Below the pieces are notes generated by a model. That model searched no databases and was not told the DNA's origin. It saw only the letters and a program-made list of their open reading frames with translations. A stretch of DNA of 64,000 nt from Ustilaginoidea virens. Its lineage: Eukaryota > Ascomycota > Sordariomycetes > Hypocreales > Clavicipitaceae. How positions within the stretch are numbered: the stretch's first letter is position 1; each line of letters opens with the position of its first letter. Positions 22,772 through 34,672 of the stretch are shown piece by piece. The position numbers and the translations under genes are program-made. The stretch covers positions 3,968,001 to 4,032,000 of the forward strand of contig NC_057320.1 in assembly GCF_000687475.1 (NCBI RefSeq). The letters are read 5' to 3'.

Positions 22772-25237
22772 CCCGTCACAAAGCTCTTGTTTGATGGAAG
22801 ACAACCACGAGGTACGGAGTACAGCGCCGCGACACGCTCTTGCTCCCGCTCTTGCTCATTCCTTGGCAGACGAGAATCAGAGGCGGAACGGAACCATCAC
22901 CAACTCAGCGTCCCGCTCTCGAGCGACGTCGGGTCAGAAGACGCAGTACTAAAGAGGGACTCGACGACTCTTCGCCGTCATTCTTCGACCTCGCTCTTTC
23001 CTCTCCTTTTTCTCCTTCTCTCCGTCTCCACATGGCTAACGTGTAACTTGAGTATCCTCCGTCCACACTCCAGAGCACGGTGAAAGCATGGCAACGGGGT
23101 TGTTCTTCACATTCTGGTTCTTCGTGTGCACTGGGCAGCACCGCAGCCTTGCCGTGTCGCACAGACATGGAACGGTGGCAGAAGGGGGGGCGCACGCATC
23201 TCGCTTCTCCAGAGACAGCGTACTCCCGTGCTCCGTATGAGGGAGGCCCTATTATATTCTTGCGGGACAGAGGTGCAGACGGGGATAGCCGCCAGGCCGC
23301 CAGGGGTGCACGGCCATTGACCATTTGACTTTCTTCAACGCGCACAGGGGTCGACCAGCCTGTCCTGGTTGCCTTGGGCAGGGTTCCCTGGGGACGAGGG
23401 TTTCGAGTGAAGATTTGCAAGTTTGCCTTTTTTTTTTTTTTTTCTCCTCCTTGCCGTTGTGTGATGACTGCGTAGATCTAGGTTCGGAGTATCTGCCCAA
23501 AGAATATGCTAGGGCCAGGTTGCAGAATCACACCAGCCTTGCACTACTGGTAGCTTCCGATTGTGGTCGTTCCATCACGCACGAGTTGTCCGATGGCCAG
23601 CCATCTGGGCTCTGTATGCCTTATGCCTGTGTCAGTCGGTCGTGGAGGTAAAACGGCTTCCATGCTCCGGCCGGCTCGACAACGAGTCGCGCCAACTGTT
23701 GTGCTGCAAAAGCCTCGTGCGAATCTGAAACAAGCGCCGCGACATTCAACAACGACGGCCCAGATTCCACACAAGCCATGCGTCACCTGAAGCAAACGAA
23801 TCCCGTCCGTCGGGTAAAACAAACACTGGACAGCCTAAAGGCGGTAAGAGGCAGCCTTGGAATCCCCTCGTTAAAGGCGAGGCATCGCAACGCACAAGGC
23901 TCGAGGCCAGTACGCGATAAATGCTATTTCCCAGGCCTCTCCAGTCCTCACATCGACGTGTCAACTGCTTTGTCATGCTGTACCCGGCGATGAGAGGACT
24001 CATGGCACTGGTCGCCTTCGAACCAAGTCCGCCATGTCGTGCGGCATGCATCAATGGCATGGTGCTCTTTCCCACGCCGTGTGTCGGCGCGTCGCAACAG
24101 TGACGAGCAATGGAAATCTCCCGTCACTGTCTTGCTTCGTCGCCCTGAAAGACAAAAGACTCGGTCCTCTGAAGCATGCGCATCTTTTTTTCATCGTGCT
24201 CTTGCTAGATGCAGGTTTGCGCGTCTGGCAAGAATCAGCGGTTAAGCCACATGCGACAGCTACGTCCTCCAGAGTCCTCTATTACATGTCGCCTGGCGTC
24301 ACCGGGCGTCACCGGGCGTCATTGTCCACCGTCCTGACAAGCCATGAGACATGTACGCTGTCTGGCGTCACGCCTCTTCGCCAGCCCTCTGGTTCAAGAA
24401 GGGCTGAAAAGAGGAATTAGTGGTGCGTCGGGGGCCTCAAGCCGCGAAGCTCCGACCATCCAGATCCTGAGTCCTGACGCTCCGTACCTCGTCTTCTCCC
24501 TTGAGACTCTGAGCCGTCGGTATCAACCTATTGAGCCAAATCAAGGTTACTAGTAACGAACAATGACCCCTTTTGCTGAACCAACACATGCTAATCTTGC
24601 TAAACAGCCAGTCACGCCGCCTTTGCCAGTGCCGACGCAAAGGGCAAAATCAGGTACTCAACGCAACGAGCAACACCTGATGGAAGCCTCTTTTCAGCCA
24701 CGCGACGCAACAACACCAACCAAGGAGTCCTCGACTAGACACCGCCGGCCCCAAAGAATGCGCGAGCGCCCCTTGGATGAATGCGTCTTTCACCATCCCG
24801 TCCTTCAATACGCCCACATTCTCGCGACCACGTCCGCACAAGCCGCACTGCACTGTTGGACTCGAATTCTCTTGATACCCGACTCGGTCTCCCTGGCACA
24901 GCTGCCTTGGAAGCTCAGCTTTGTGCCACCGCTGCCACTACGTGTGTCATTCTGCTCTTACTAGCGTGTCAATGGAAACAAGCCGCGACCGCGATGCTGG
25001 TGCCCCTTCGCCCGTCATGCGTCATCCCTTTTCACCAGCTCAGCAGTCTCGAATTGCCAGCCATAAACACACCTCGCCGTCTCGTCCAAGATCAGGATAG
25101 AGGCAAACCACAAGCCATCAGGTCGGGAGACGTGGGTCAATCCCCACGGCCATGGGAATAGATTCCAACGTCTGTTTTTTTTCTCCCCGTAACCACGGCT
25201 TCACACTCTCCCCTCCGCAGAACAGTCGTTGTCCACC

Positions 25238-26358
25238 ATGTGGACAGCATCGTCCAGCAGTTCTTCACTGGACAACTCGAGGAAACCGGTACGTGGTGAC
25301 AACGGGCTACCACAGCTGTCAAACGCATCCTCACGTCGCCTTTTCCCCAGAATCAACATGACTTGAATAACCAACACTTTTTTTTTTCTTTCTTTTTTTT
25401 CCGCAAGCAAAGGGTCCTCCATATCCCCCCGAAGACGCTGGACTAGGCGGCATCCCAACCAACTCGGTCGACACCCCCATCTCTGCCGTCATACTGGCCT
25501 TGTTCATCGGCTCAGCAGTCTTCTACATGACCATCTTCCAGCGCAACCGTCGTCGCGGGCACAAGTTCGTGCTCTCCGGCCTCCTGTTCGGGCTATCCAT
25601 GGCCCGCATCGCCGCCAACGTCATGCGCATCGTATGGGCCATCTACCCCCGCAGCACGCAAATCGCCATCGCGGCCACCATTTTTGCCAACACAGGCGTG
25701 GTCCTCGCCATCGCCCAGCGCATCCTGCGCGCCCACCACCGGAAATTCTCGTCCGGCAGGGGGGCCCCTCGCCGTCTTCAACGCCCTGCACGCCGTCATC
25801 GTGGCCCTTGCTCGTCATGCTCGTCATCTCCACCGTCTACAGCTTCTACACGCTGGACCCGCGCAAGCGCTCCCAGCTGCGGGACATGCAGCTCTTCGCG
25901 TCGGCCTCGCTCGCCGTCTTGTCTTTCCTGCCCATCCCCATCGTCCTGGCCAGCGTCCTCGTCCCCAGCAAGCACCCCGTCGGGCAGTTGGGCACAAAGG
26001 GCGGCATGAGAACAAACGCCGCCTTGGTGCTCCTCACGTCCTCCATCCTGGCCCTCGGGGCCAGCTTCCGCGCAAGCGTTGCCTTTCAGCTCCGCCCGGC
26101 CAGTCGCCTGGCTTGGTTCGACAGCAAAAGCCTGCTACTACTGCTTCATATACGTCGTGGAGCTCGTCGTCGTCTACCTGTACGCCCTGTCCCGCTTCGA
26201 CCAAAGGTTCCACGTTCCCGACGGGTTCCGGCCTGCCCGGCTGCTCCTCCAGCACAGCGAGCAGGGAAGACCCCAGGGACGTGCTAACCCGCAAGGAGCG
26301 AGCCGCATGTCAGGCTCAGACTGCCACGCCGGAGAAGGGGGAGGCCTGTGTCACGTGA
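25238..26358 (+). pseudogene. DUF3112-like integral membrane protein gene with four single-base frameshifts
   Basis: Exon 1 is 25238-25288 (MWTASS...). An intron follows at 25289-25412 (GTACGT...AAAG) and the rest starts at 25413 with 'GPPYPPEDAGLGG'. The family is recognised by 'NSVDTPISAVILALF', 'MTIFQRNRRRGHKF', 'AQRILRAHH', 'VYSFYTLDPRKR' and 'RFHVPDG'. Family continuity then moves between frames at four places: the G run 25759-25764, TT at 25808-25809, AAAA at 26126-26129 and TT at 26226-26227. Each is explained by one extra base, so frame advances by +1 four times, ending at TGA 26356-26358. No other stop interrupts the composite. The splice sites look intact. It may be a young pseudogene or an assembly with base-call errors. 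The protein has about seven predicted membrane helices and no known function. The segment before AQRIL also looks shorter than I recall for the family. Confidence 0.75.
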
Positions 26359-27094
26359 TACTAGCTGTATTCACTCTACTACCTCTACTACCGTTAGATA
26401 GATGGCAGCTTAGCTCAACCCAAGCCCTCCTCCATCACAACTTTTTGCATCGTGCACCGTGATAGCAGGATCCGCGGGAGTGAAATCCCCCACGCCGGCA
26501 ATCACCAGCCTGACCCAGGGGACCGAAAGTAGACTTGACTTGAATGGAAAGAACTCGAAACGCCGTCAAAACGTAGCAGGAATAGGAAATTCGACAGGAA
26601 CGACGAGGGTGAGAGAAATACCACCACTGATCAATCTTCCTATTAGATTGCCCCGTACATCTGCGCCCCCACCGCCGTGCCCTGGGCCTCATGGCACGCC
26701 TAGAGAAAGGGCTCGCATACGCGAGGGATTCTGCCGAGTCGTCGCGCTCGTGACTCGGCTCCAGCTGGGCTTCTGCCGCTACCGGAGCGTAAAAGCAGAC
26801 AAGGCAGACGTGTGGTCCAAAAGGACTCGGGGCGTTGATCATCTCCTCCAATCTCCAACCACCAGCTTGCATGCTCACTGTCACAAGCGCGCGTCTCATC
26901 ACCGAGTTGCTTTTCCCGTGCCTGTTCCGGCCGCAAATGTCCCCTCGAGACTGTGAGTGAGCCGAGAAAGTAGCACGCCATGGCCGTGGTGAAGCAGATC
27001 GCTCGGGGCAAAAGAGCAATGGCCGTTTTCATGGGCTGTATGTAAAATAGGATACTGTATTTTTTCCCTTGGTCTCCCCGCCGCCCCTGCTTTG

Positions 27095-27128
<34 letters not shown>

Positions 27129-27441
27129 AGAAGAAAAAAATCCCAGTCCGAATTTCTGTCTCCTCCGTCTAGCTTCGAAGATTCTATCCAGGACTACCAC
27201 GGATTCTGCCAGCGGCATGGTCCCGCTCGCGTTATTTGCAGCAAGTCATGACAGTGTATCCCTACTTCCACATGCTTTGAGACGTCGTCGGGGCCGAGGG
27301 GAGCAGGATTTTGGCGCCACAGACATGAACAAGGCACAACAAGGACACCAAATCGCGACATGTTCCAGCTCGTCTATCTGATCTGCAGCATCCATCCCCT
27401 CCAATGACTGCACTCCGGTATTCTCGTTCCTTACGGCAAGC
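26359..27441. other. Intergenic, 29-bp poly-A tract, no gene
   Basis: 3' flank of the broken DUF3112-like gene and 3' flank of PP2A, which is convergent. A run of 29 A lies at 27095-27123. No supportable gene. Confidence 0.6.
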
Positions 27442-29052
<1,611 letters not shown>

Positions 29053-30565
29053 GCTGCAGTAAATGCACCGCTGCTCTGAGAGCCGAGTTGAGGGACTTGG
29101 TTATTGTACGGAGTAGGGGAGAGAATGACGTTGTGGTCAACGGCAGGGCTGCGGTCGGTGGGGCAGCGAGACGGGGGAGAAAGATTCGATCGAGCTGCCT
29201 GGGGGCAAAAGTCGATTGGCAAGCAGAGGGCGTGAGGGGTCAACTCAACCTGTCAGGTAGACTTGCAAGCCACCGAGGGAAACAGTCGTGCGCTGGTGTC
29301 AATGGGGGGAGAAAATCTGCTTGCAGAGAAAAGGTTCGTGGGATGCGGCGCGCGGATGGGCAGGGATGGTTCAAGAATCGGCGGCTGAGGGGTTTGGGTC
29401 TGGTCTTTCTTGGGGAGGAATTTGGGGGGGTTTGGTGGTTTAACCGTGATGGGAATGCTTGCTTGATGGCCCCAGCGAGCGCAGGAGAAAGAGGACATGT
29501 TGCATATTGACATGTACGTAGGCAGGCAAGTCACAAGCCACCACACCACACCACAGTTTGGTACATACCTACCTACCTACCTAGAGGTACCCGACCGACA
29601 CCGCCCAAGTTCGGTTAGGTCAAGTCTGGGCTTGGTGCTGGCAATACGCAAGGTAATAAATAATTGGCAGGTGCCCAGCGGTAACAGGTACCAGACCCAG
29701 CCTGTACGGAGCATGTCGTGGCGGCGGCGACCCAAGGCTCAGTCGTCCTGCCTGGCAGGTAAAAACCAGACACCCACCAGTTGAGCACTGCCATAACCAC
29801 GGGGCCCGGTGCCTCCTACCTCAAAGGCTCCAGTCATGTCATCTACTTTACTCCGTACGGAGTCTGGGACACCGTCGTCATCTCGGTCTTCATCTCGCGG
29901 CATCGATCGATCGATCTCCACAGGTACCAGGTAGTAGGTACCTGGTACCTGGTCATCAGGGGGCGCCAGCAGTCCTGACTCCCCGACTCCCGACTCTACA
30001 ACAGAGGGCTGGTTGTGGAGAGCTTCCTGCGCGCCACTCTGCTTCCGTCTGGTCCAACTTTCACCAGCTTCCCTCCCGCTCAGGATGGACTGATGATTGA
30101 TTGATGGACTTGACCGATGGCTTGGCCATGCCCACAGCCATTCTGCTACGTGCATGAACCACAGCATCGGTTCGTTCGATCAACAGCCGGCATCTGTGGC
30201 GCAAGTCGCAACCATCTTTCGCAGGCCCCCGGCATCACTTCACTTGCTGGCGTCATTGAAAGTGAATGGTACGCATCTCAACGCCACCCACTACCAGGTA
30301 GGAGGTAGGTAGGTACATGACGGTGATTTTTTTTTCTTTTTTCTTTTTTTTTTTTTTTTTACTACATCAACGCATGTCAGCCCGGGCGCGGACAAGTAGG
30401 TCTCTTATTAGCTCCAAAAAGCTCCATCCCTCCTCTCCACGGCAGGCTGTACTCGTGCTCCAGAGTCCAGACAGGCCAGCCCAATATATCCCCTCATTCT
30501 GATCCAAAGCTTCGAGACGCCCAACTCCACCTCCACTGCCGGAACGTGTCTGTCTGGTTCAAGCT
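29053..30565. other. PP2A upstream region, repeats, no gene
   Basis: PP2A promoter side and EXO84 3' flank. It holds TACGGAGTA (29107-29115), the palindrome TACTCCGTACGGAGT (29849-29863), several TACCTACC/GGTACCTGG clusters (about 29566-29592, 29924-29958, 30293-30316) and a T-rich tract at about 30326-30360. Confidence 0.6.
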
Positions 30566-32803
30566 TCATGCCAGCCCCAGCCCGACAGGAGCCGCAACCT
30601 CTTCCAGAGGCGGCGTCGTCATTCCTGCTTCGTATCCCACCAAATTCACAAAGTCCAACCCTACGTCGGAAAGCTTCCTGGCGTGTTCCTTGGCCCTCTC
30701 CATGCATTGCGTCCATACCGGACCTCCTCGCTCAGTGCTGCTCAGCTGCCTCGACAAGATTTTGTTGAATGCTTCCACTTCTTCCTTGGCCCATTTGACG
30801 CATGCACTCATCATGGGAAGGGGAAAGCAGCTTTGGAACGTCTGCACCGTGTTGTGGATGATGGTGAAGTATACGAATGATAGCTGCCATATGTATAGAT
30901 GCAGGTCGCCCTGGAATATGCATTGTCTTGACGCATTTTTTTGAACGTCAGCAAAATTTTGAACCTCCCGTTGAGCAAAAGCTGCAATTTTTTGATCCCC
31001 AAGGACGCACATCACGTCACACGTACCTAGCTCTCTTGTGAATCAACCCCGTCCGAGCAGCCAGGTAGGCCTCGCGTGCTCGGTCCTCAAAGCCAAGCTT
31101 CGTCAGCCAGCTGACGTTGTCTCTGGTTTTTGACTGCGCATTGTGTGTCGATTCCAGCTCGCGGATGATGACGCACGCCAGTCGTGCAGCTCGCTCTTCA
31201 ACCTTGAAATTGACAAAGTCCTGCGCGACGACATTGCTTCGTAGGCCTCGTGCGAGGCTCTTTAGTTTCTCCACTCGCACAACGGCTGGGTCAAACTTCT
31301 GCAGCGCAATGTCAATGTCGAGCTCGTCCATTTGACTCTCCACCCATCGCAGATTCTGCTGCTTGCCATCGACGTCAATGAGCATGTCCTTGATATCCGA
31401 CAGCGTCTCCAACAGCTCAGTCTTTTGCAAAAGGCCGGGATCTCGAGATGCGAAGTAGTTGATTGTCTCTCGTGCCTTGTTGCTTGCCTCCATCTCTGAC
31501 TGCAAGCCTTTTCGCAGCTCTTCCACGGCCTTTCGAACATTTAGCAGCAGCGTCTTCTTCTCGTCAGCTTCTTGCTTTTCGGTCCGGTAGATGAATGATT
31601 CCTGGCCGCCGCCCCGAATCATGATTGCATCGGCAAGCTTGTTCCTGCCCCCAGACGACTCGGCGGTTCCCGGCATGTCCACCACTTCAATGTCCAGAAG
31701 GGACCAGCAGCGGTCCGCCACCAGTTTGATCACGGGGCCGCGTCCATCCGTCGGCGCGTCGACCTTGCGCTTCTTGCGCGAGGCGATGAGAAGATGGTCG
31801 TTCAGCAGGAAGATCTGCATGGCTCGTCGAGACTTGTAGGTGGCATTGTCTAGCTCAACCCAAGGCCCGGCGTTCTGGACAACGTGGCGACCGACAGCAT
31901 TCGGCAGAAACTTTTGCGAACCCTCGACGTTCTTGTACAAGGCCTGCATTTGCGAACTCCACAACGCGCTTCTATCGGCAACAGAGCTTCGCCTGTCTCG
32001 CTTGCTCAAGCCACCGGGTGATTCGCCCGGGATGGTGGCCGGCTCGTCGTTCTTCATCGAGGCAGCTCTAAGGGCGGTTGTGTTGGTCTTGAGCTCCGCC
32101 ATTAGGTTGCGCAGGGCCCTCATCTCCCCCTTGAGCTTCTCGGCCTCCTTGCTGATCTTGATGAATTGGCTGCGATTCTGCATGAGGTTTTGCTGCAAGT
32201 CCAGTGCGGCACGGGCTTTAAGCTTGCGCAGAGAAGTTTCAAACTCGCGAATCTGGCCCTCCGTCGCGTCCCCCAGGACGGCCGAGACGTACTGGTCCGG
32301 CACTAAGTTAGGGTCTCGCAGCGCCTTGATATCTATCACTGGCGCAGCCCCAGAACGAGACGGAGGAGGCCTCTGCTGGTTGTTGTTGCTGTTGTTGCTG
32401 TTGTTGATGCTGTTGATGCTGTCATATTGAGCGAGAGCAGGGACTGGGGGGATAGGAGGCGCCGCCGAATCGAAATCTGTTTGCACGTTATTGAAGAACC
32501 TGGTCGAGTATCTCTGCTTGACGAGGTCCGATGTCTACGCAGCGTCAGCCAAACAAGCTCAGCGTGCAAGCGTGCAAAGCAAAGGGGGCCCGGTCAAGCA
32601 GCCGAAATTACCTTTCCACCTGCCATAGGAGGAGGACGAAGTCGTGGCCTGGGCACTGTTTCGGGAACAAGGGACGGAGCACCGACAAGAGGACTCTCCT
32701 GCGGCATATGACTGGATATCTGCTTGGGGGCGCTGATGACCGGGCGAGCCGGTCTGCGCTTCTTCCCGCTGCGAAGCGAGATCTTGCTCCGCTCTTCCGA
32801 CAT
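30566..32803 (-). CDS. exo84: Exocyst complex component EXO84
   Basis: 686 residues from minus-strand exons 32612-32803, 31027-32534 and 30566-30926; introns are 32535-32611 and 30927-31026. Exo84 is one of eight subunits of the exocyst, which tethers secretory vesicles to the plasma membrane. The N-terminus is basic and proline-rich. After 'TSDLVKQRYSTRFNN'-like text comes an Asn-rich tract, then a predicted coiled coil ('FETSLRKLKARAALDLQQNL'). A PH domain follows in the middle ('QNAGPWVELD', 'IFLLNDHLLIASRKKRK', 'CWSLLDIEVVDMP'), and the helical cullin-like rods make up the rest. Exon 3 begins with 'QCIFQGDLHLYIW', typical of fungal Exo84. I use the ATG at 32803 (MSEERSK). The C-terminal join through 'HKRAR' is supported by frame and by acceptor GTCAAG. 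Confidence 0.93.
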
Positions 32804-33373
32804 GTCTGATGGCTGGATAAGAGTCAAGGGCGACAAGGGAGCACAATTTATCGTCCGTCCAAGGGCCGTCTATCCAAATCTCGTTGACAAGGAAGAGCGA
32901 AGAAGGACTCGTTGAGGTTGAACTCCCTTGGCCAATGAAGCACAACCTGCGCCATGCCACCCAAAGCCCCGGTGGAGAGCCGATGTTCTACCGCCACGTC
33001 GAGAGCTTGGGCTCCCGCGGAATTGATGTTCCGGAGCTCTGCAAGCTGAAAGGGCTCAAGCTCCAGTGGGGGGGTCCAACCAACTATTGGCGGAAACTTT
33101 CAGCAGCCCAGCCTGACGACGTCAAAGGACAAGGTAAAAAAAAAAAAAAAAAAATTACGTTAAAAAACTGGTTGGCTTCTGATGGACGAGCACAAGCCAA
33201 AAGGCAAAGGCTCCAGATAAGATCCCGACCAGACTCCTTAACCCGCCGTGCTAGCAGCATCATCGATTCGAACGGACAGACTTTACCCGCATCTATTTGC
33301 ACCAGAGCCCCTGCAAAGCCTGCTGCCTTGCCTTGACTTGACTTGACTTGCCTGGCCTCCCTTTTTCTTCGCA
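32804..33373. other. Divergent promoter region of EXO84 and TOM20
   Basis: 570 bp shared by two genes transcribed away from each other. It holds an A run near 33135-33152 and CTTGACTTGACTTG text just before the TOM20 start. No gene seen. Confidence 0.65.
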
Positions 33374-34182
33374 ATGGTTCAGACGTCAACTGTGGTGACG
33401 GCCACCGTCGCCACCGCCGCCACTGCTCTCGTCGGTATGTCGAAAGCCTAGCCTGCCCTGCCTCTTCTCTGCCTACGCGTCGACTGCGTGAATGGGTGTG
33501 TGCGAGGGAAAAGCAGGAAAGCATCGCCGCGGCCGGCTGACTCGGGAGCGTCGTAAACTCTAGCTTATGCCCTGTACTTTGACTTCCGGCGCCGGAGCCA
33601 CGCCGAGTTCCGTCGCGACCTGAGGAGAAACGAGCGCCGCCAGGTCCGCGCCGAGAAGGACGAGGCCGAGGCCTCGACGCGCCGGCAACGGGAGGCCATC
33701 AAGGCCCGCGTCGACGAAGCAAAGGAGGAGGGTTTCCCCGCTGGCGTCGAGGAGCGCGAAGTCTACTTCAACGAGCAGGTCATGTCTGGAGAGCTGCTCA
33801 GCTCGGATCGTACGTCGTCTCCCTGACTCCCCCATCCCTCTGGGGCTTCTTTTTTCGAGTGTGGGTTCCCCCACCTGCTGGACCTGGAGCTGATACGACT
33901 GCTTAGCTGCCAAAACTGTTGAGTCTGCTCTCGCTTTCTACAAGGGGCTGAAGGTGTATCCTGCCCCTGGCGACTTGATCAAGATTTACGACAGCACCGT
34001 CCCCAAGGTATTCCTTCCTTTCTCCATTCCTAGCCATGTTATTCTAACGCAGCTTGGTGCAGCCTGTATTAGACGTTCTCGCCCTGATGATAGCCTACGA
34101 CTCAAGCCTCGACATCCGCTCCCGCCCATCCGGTCATGCTGGCATTAACCTTGCCGATATCCCCAACGTCGGTCTTGACTAA
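33374..34182 (+). CDS. tom20: Mitochondrial import receptor subunit TOM20
   Basis: 175 residues from exons 33374-33434, 33564-33809, 33907-34007 and 34063-34182; introns are 33435-33563, 33810-33906 and 34008-34062. Tom20 is anchored in the mitochondrial outer membrane by its N-terminus and recognises presequences of imported proteins. The N-terminal helix runs from about residue 5 to 25 and ends in '[12 protein letters not shown]', a classic Tom20 start of the cytosolic part. A charged coiled segment follows, then the TPR-like receptor fold: '[19 protein letters not shown]', '[19 protein letters not shown]', '[19 protein letters not shown]'. Size matches Neurospora TOM20 (about 180 residues). 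All junction phases agree. Confidence 0.97.
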
Positions 34183-34322
34183 CGCAGGGACATTCTTTCC
34201 CGGAAACAGCTCAGACCTCTTTTCTACTACTAAAAATTGCTACCCTTTCGTTACCAAGTCTTCTTTTTGACCAGCCAACCCAAATGAAAACCGGCTTGAA
34301 TGGGACGGCCTGGACAGAGAAT

Positions 34323-34356
<34 letters not shown>

Positions 34357-34672
34357 AAGAGAAAGGATGATCAATGGACGCCTTCTTCAAGTCCTGATGT
34401 ACGATAGAAATATGTTGTGCTCCTACGTGACGTACAGAGTATTGTGTAAACAGTTGGTAACGATAGTATAGTGCCGCTACGGTGGTACGGGCGTCTAGGA
34501 ACGATGAAGGCACCGCTGTCCAATGATAATGTTCAAGATTTCATTTAATCGCAGTGCGGTCTGGCCAACGATGCAGACATGAAGGGGAAGTTTTTCCAAG
34601 TCACGTCACGTGTCGCTGAAGGCGACGTACATATGGAGTGTTCATTTTGAAGTTGCCTTTGCCCAGCACCCA
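34183..34672. other. Convergent 3' flanks of TOM20 and TYW1, with a 32-G run
   Basis: Non-coding 0.5 kb between two tail-to-tail genes. Its main feature is the poly-G tract listed separately. Confidence 0.65.
34324..34355. repeat. Poly-G tract, 32 bases
   Basis: An uninterrupted run of G on the plus strand, the longest G/C homopolymer in the window. It could form G-quadruplex structure. The exact length may be uncertain because of sequencing. Confidence 0.9.

Larger units (their letters stand above)
20999..25237. other. Gene-free, repeat-rich interval
   Basis: 4.2 kb without a gene I can support. It carries a 20-A run (about 21727-21746), a 14-bp minisatellite (21901-21984), a GACCA repeat (22273-22302), a CCCACAAAG repeat (22384-22446), CCGTCTAGT copies (22745-22771), two TACGGAGTA motifs (22655-22663, 22813-22821) and a T run near 23429-23443. 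Open frames here are short, overlap on all frames and show no family features. Confidence 0.55.

Noticed and set aside
31017..31026. EXO84 ending at the open-frame stop 31017
   Set aside because: A GTACGT donor lies at 31021-31026 and the next exon continues with typical Exo84 sequence, so the stop is intronic.
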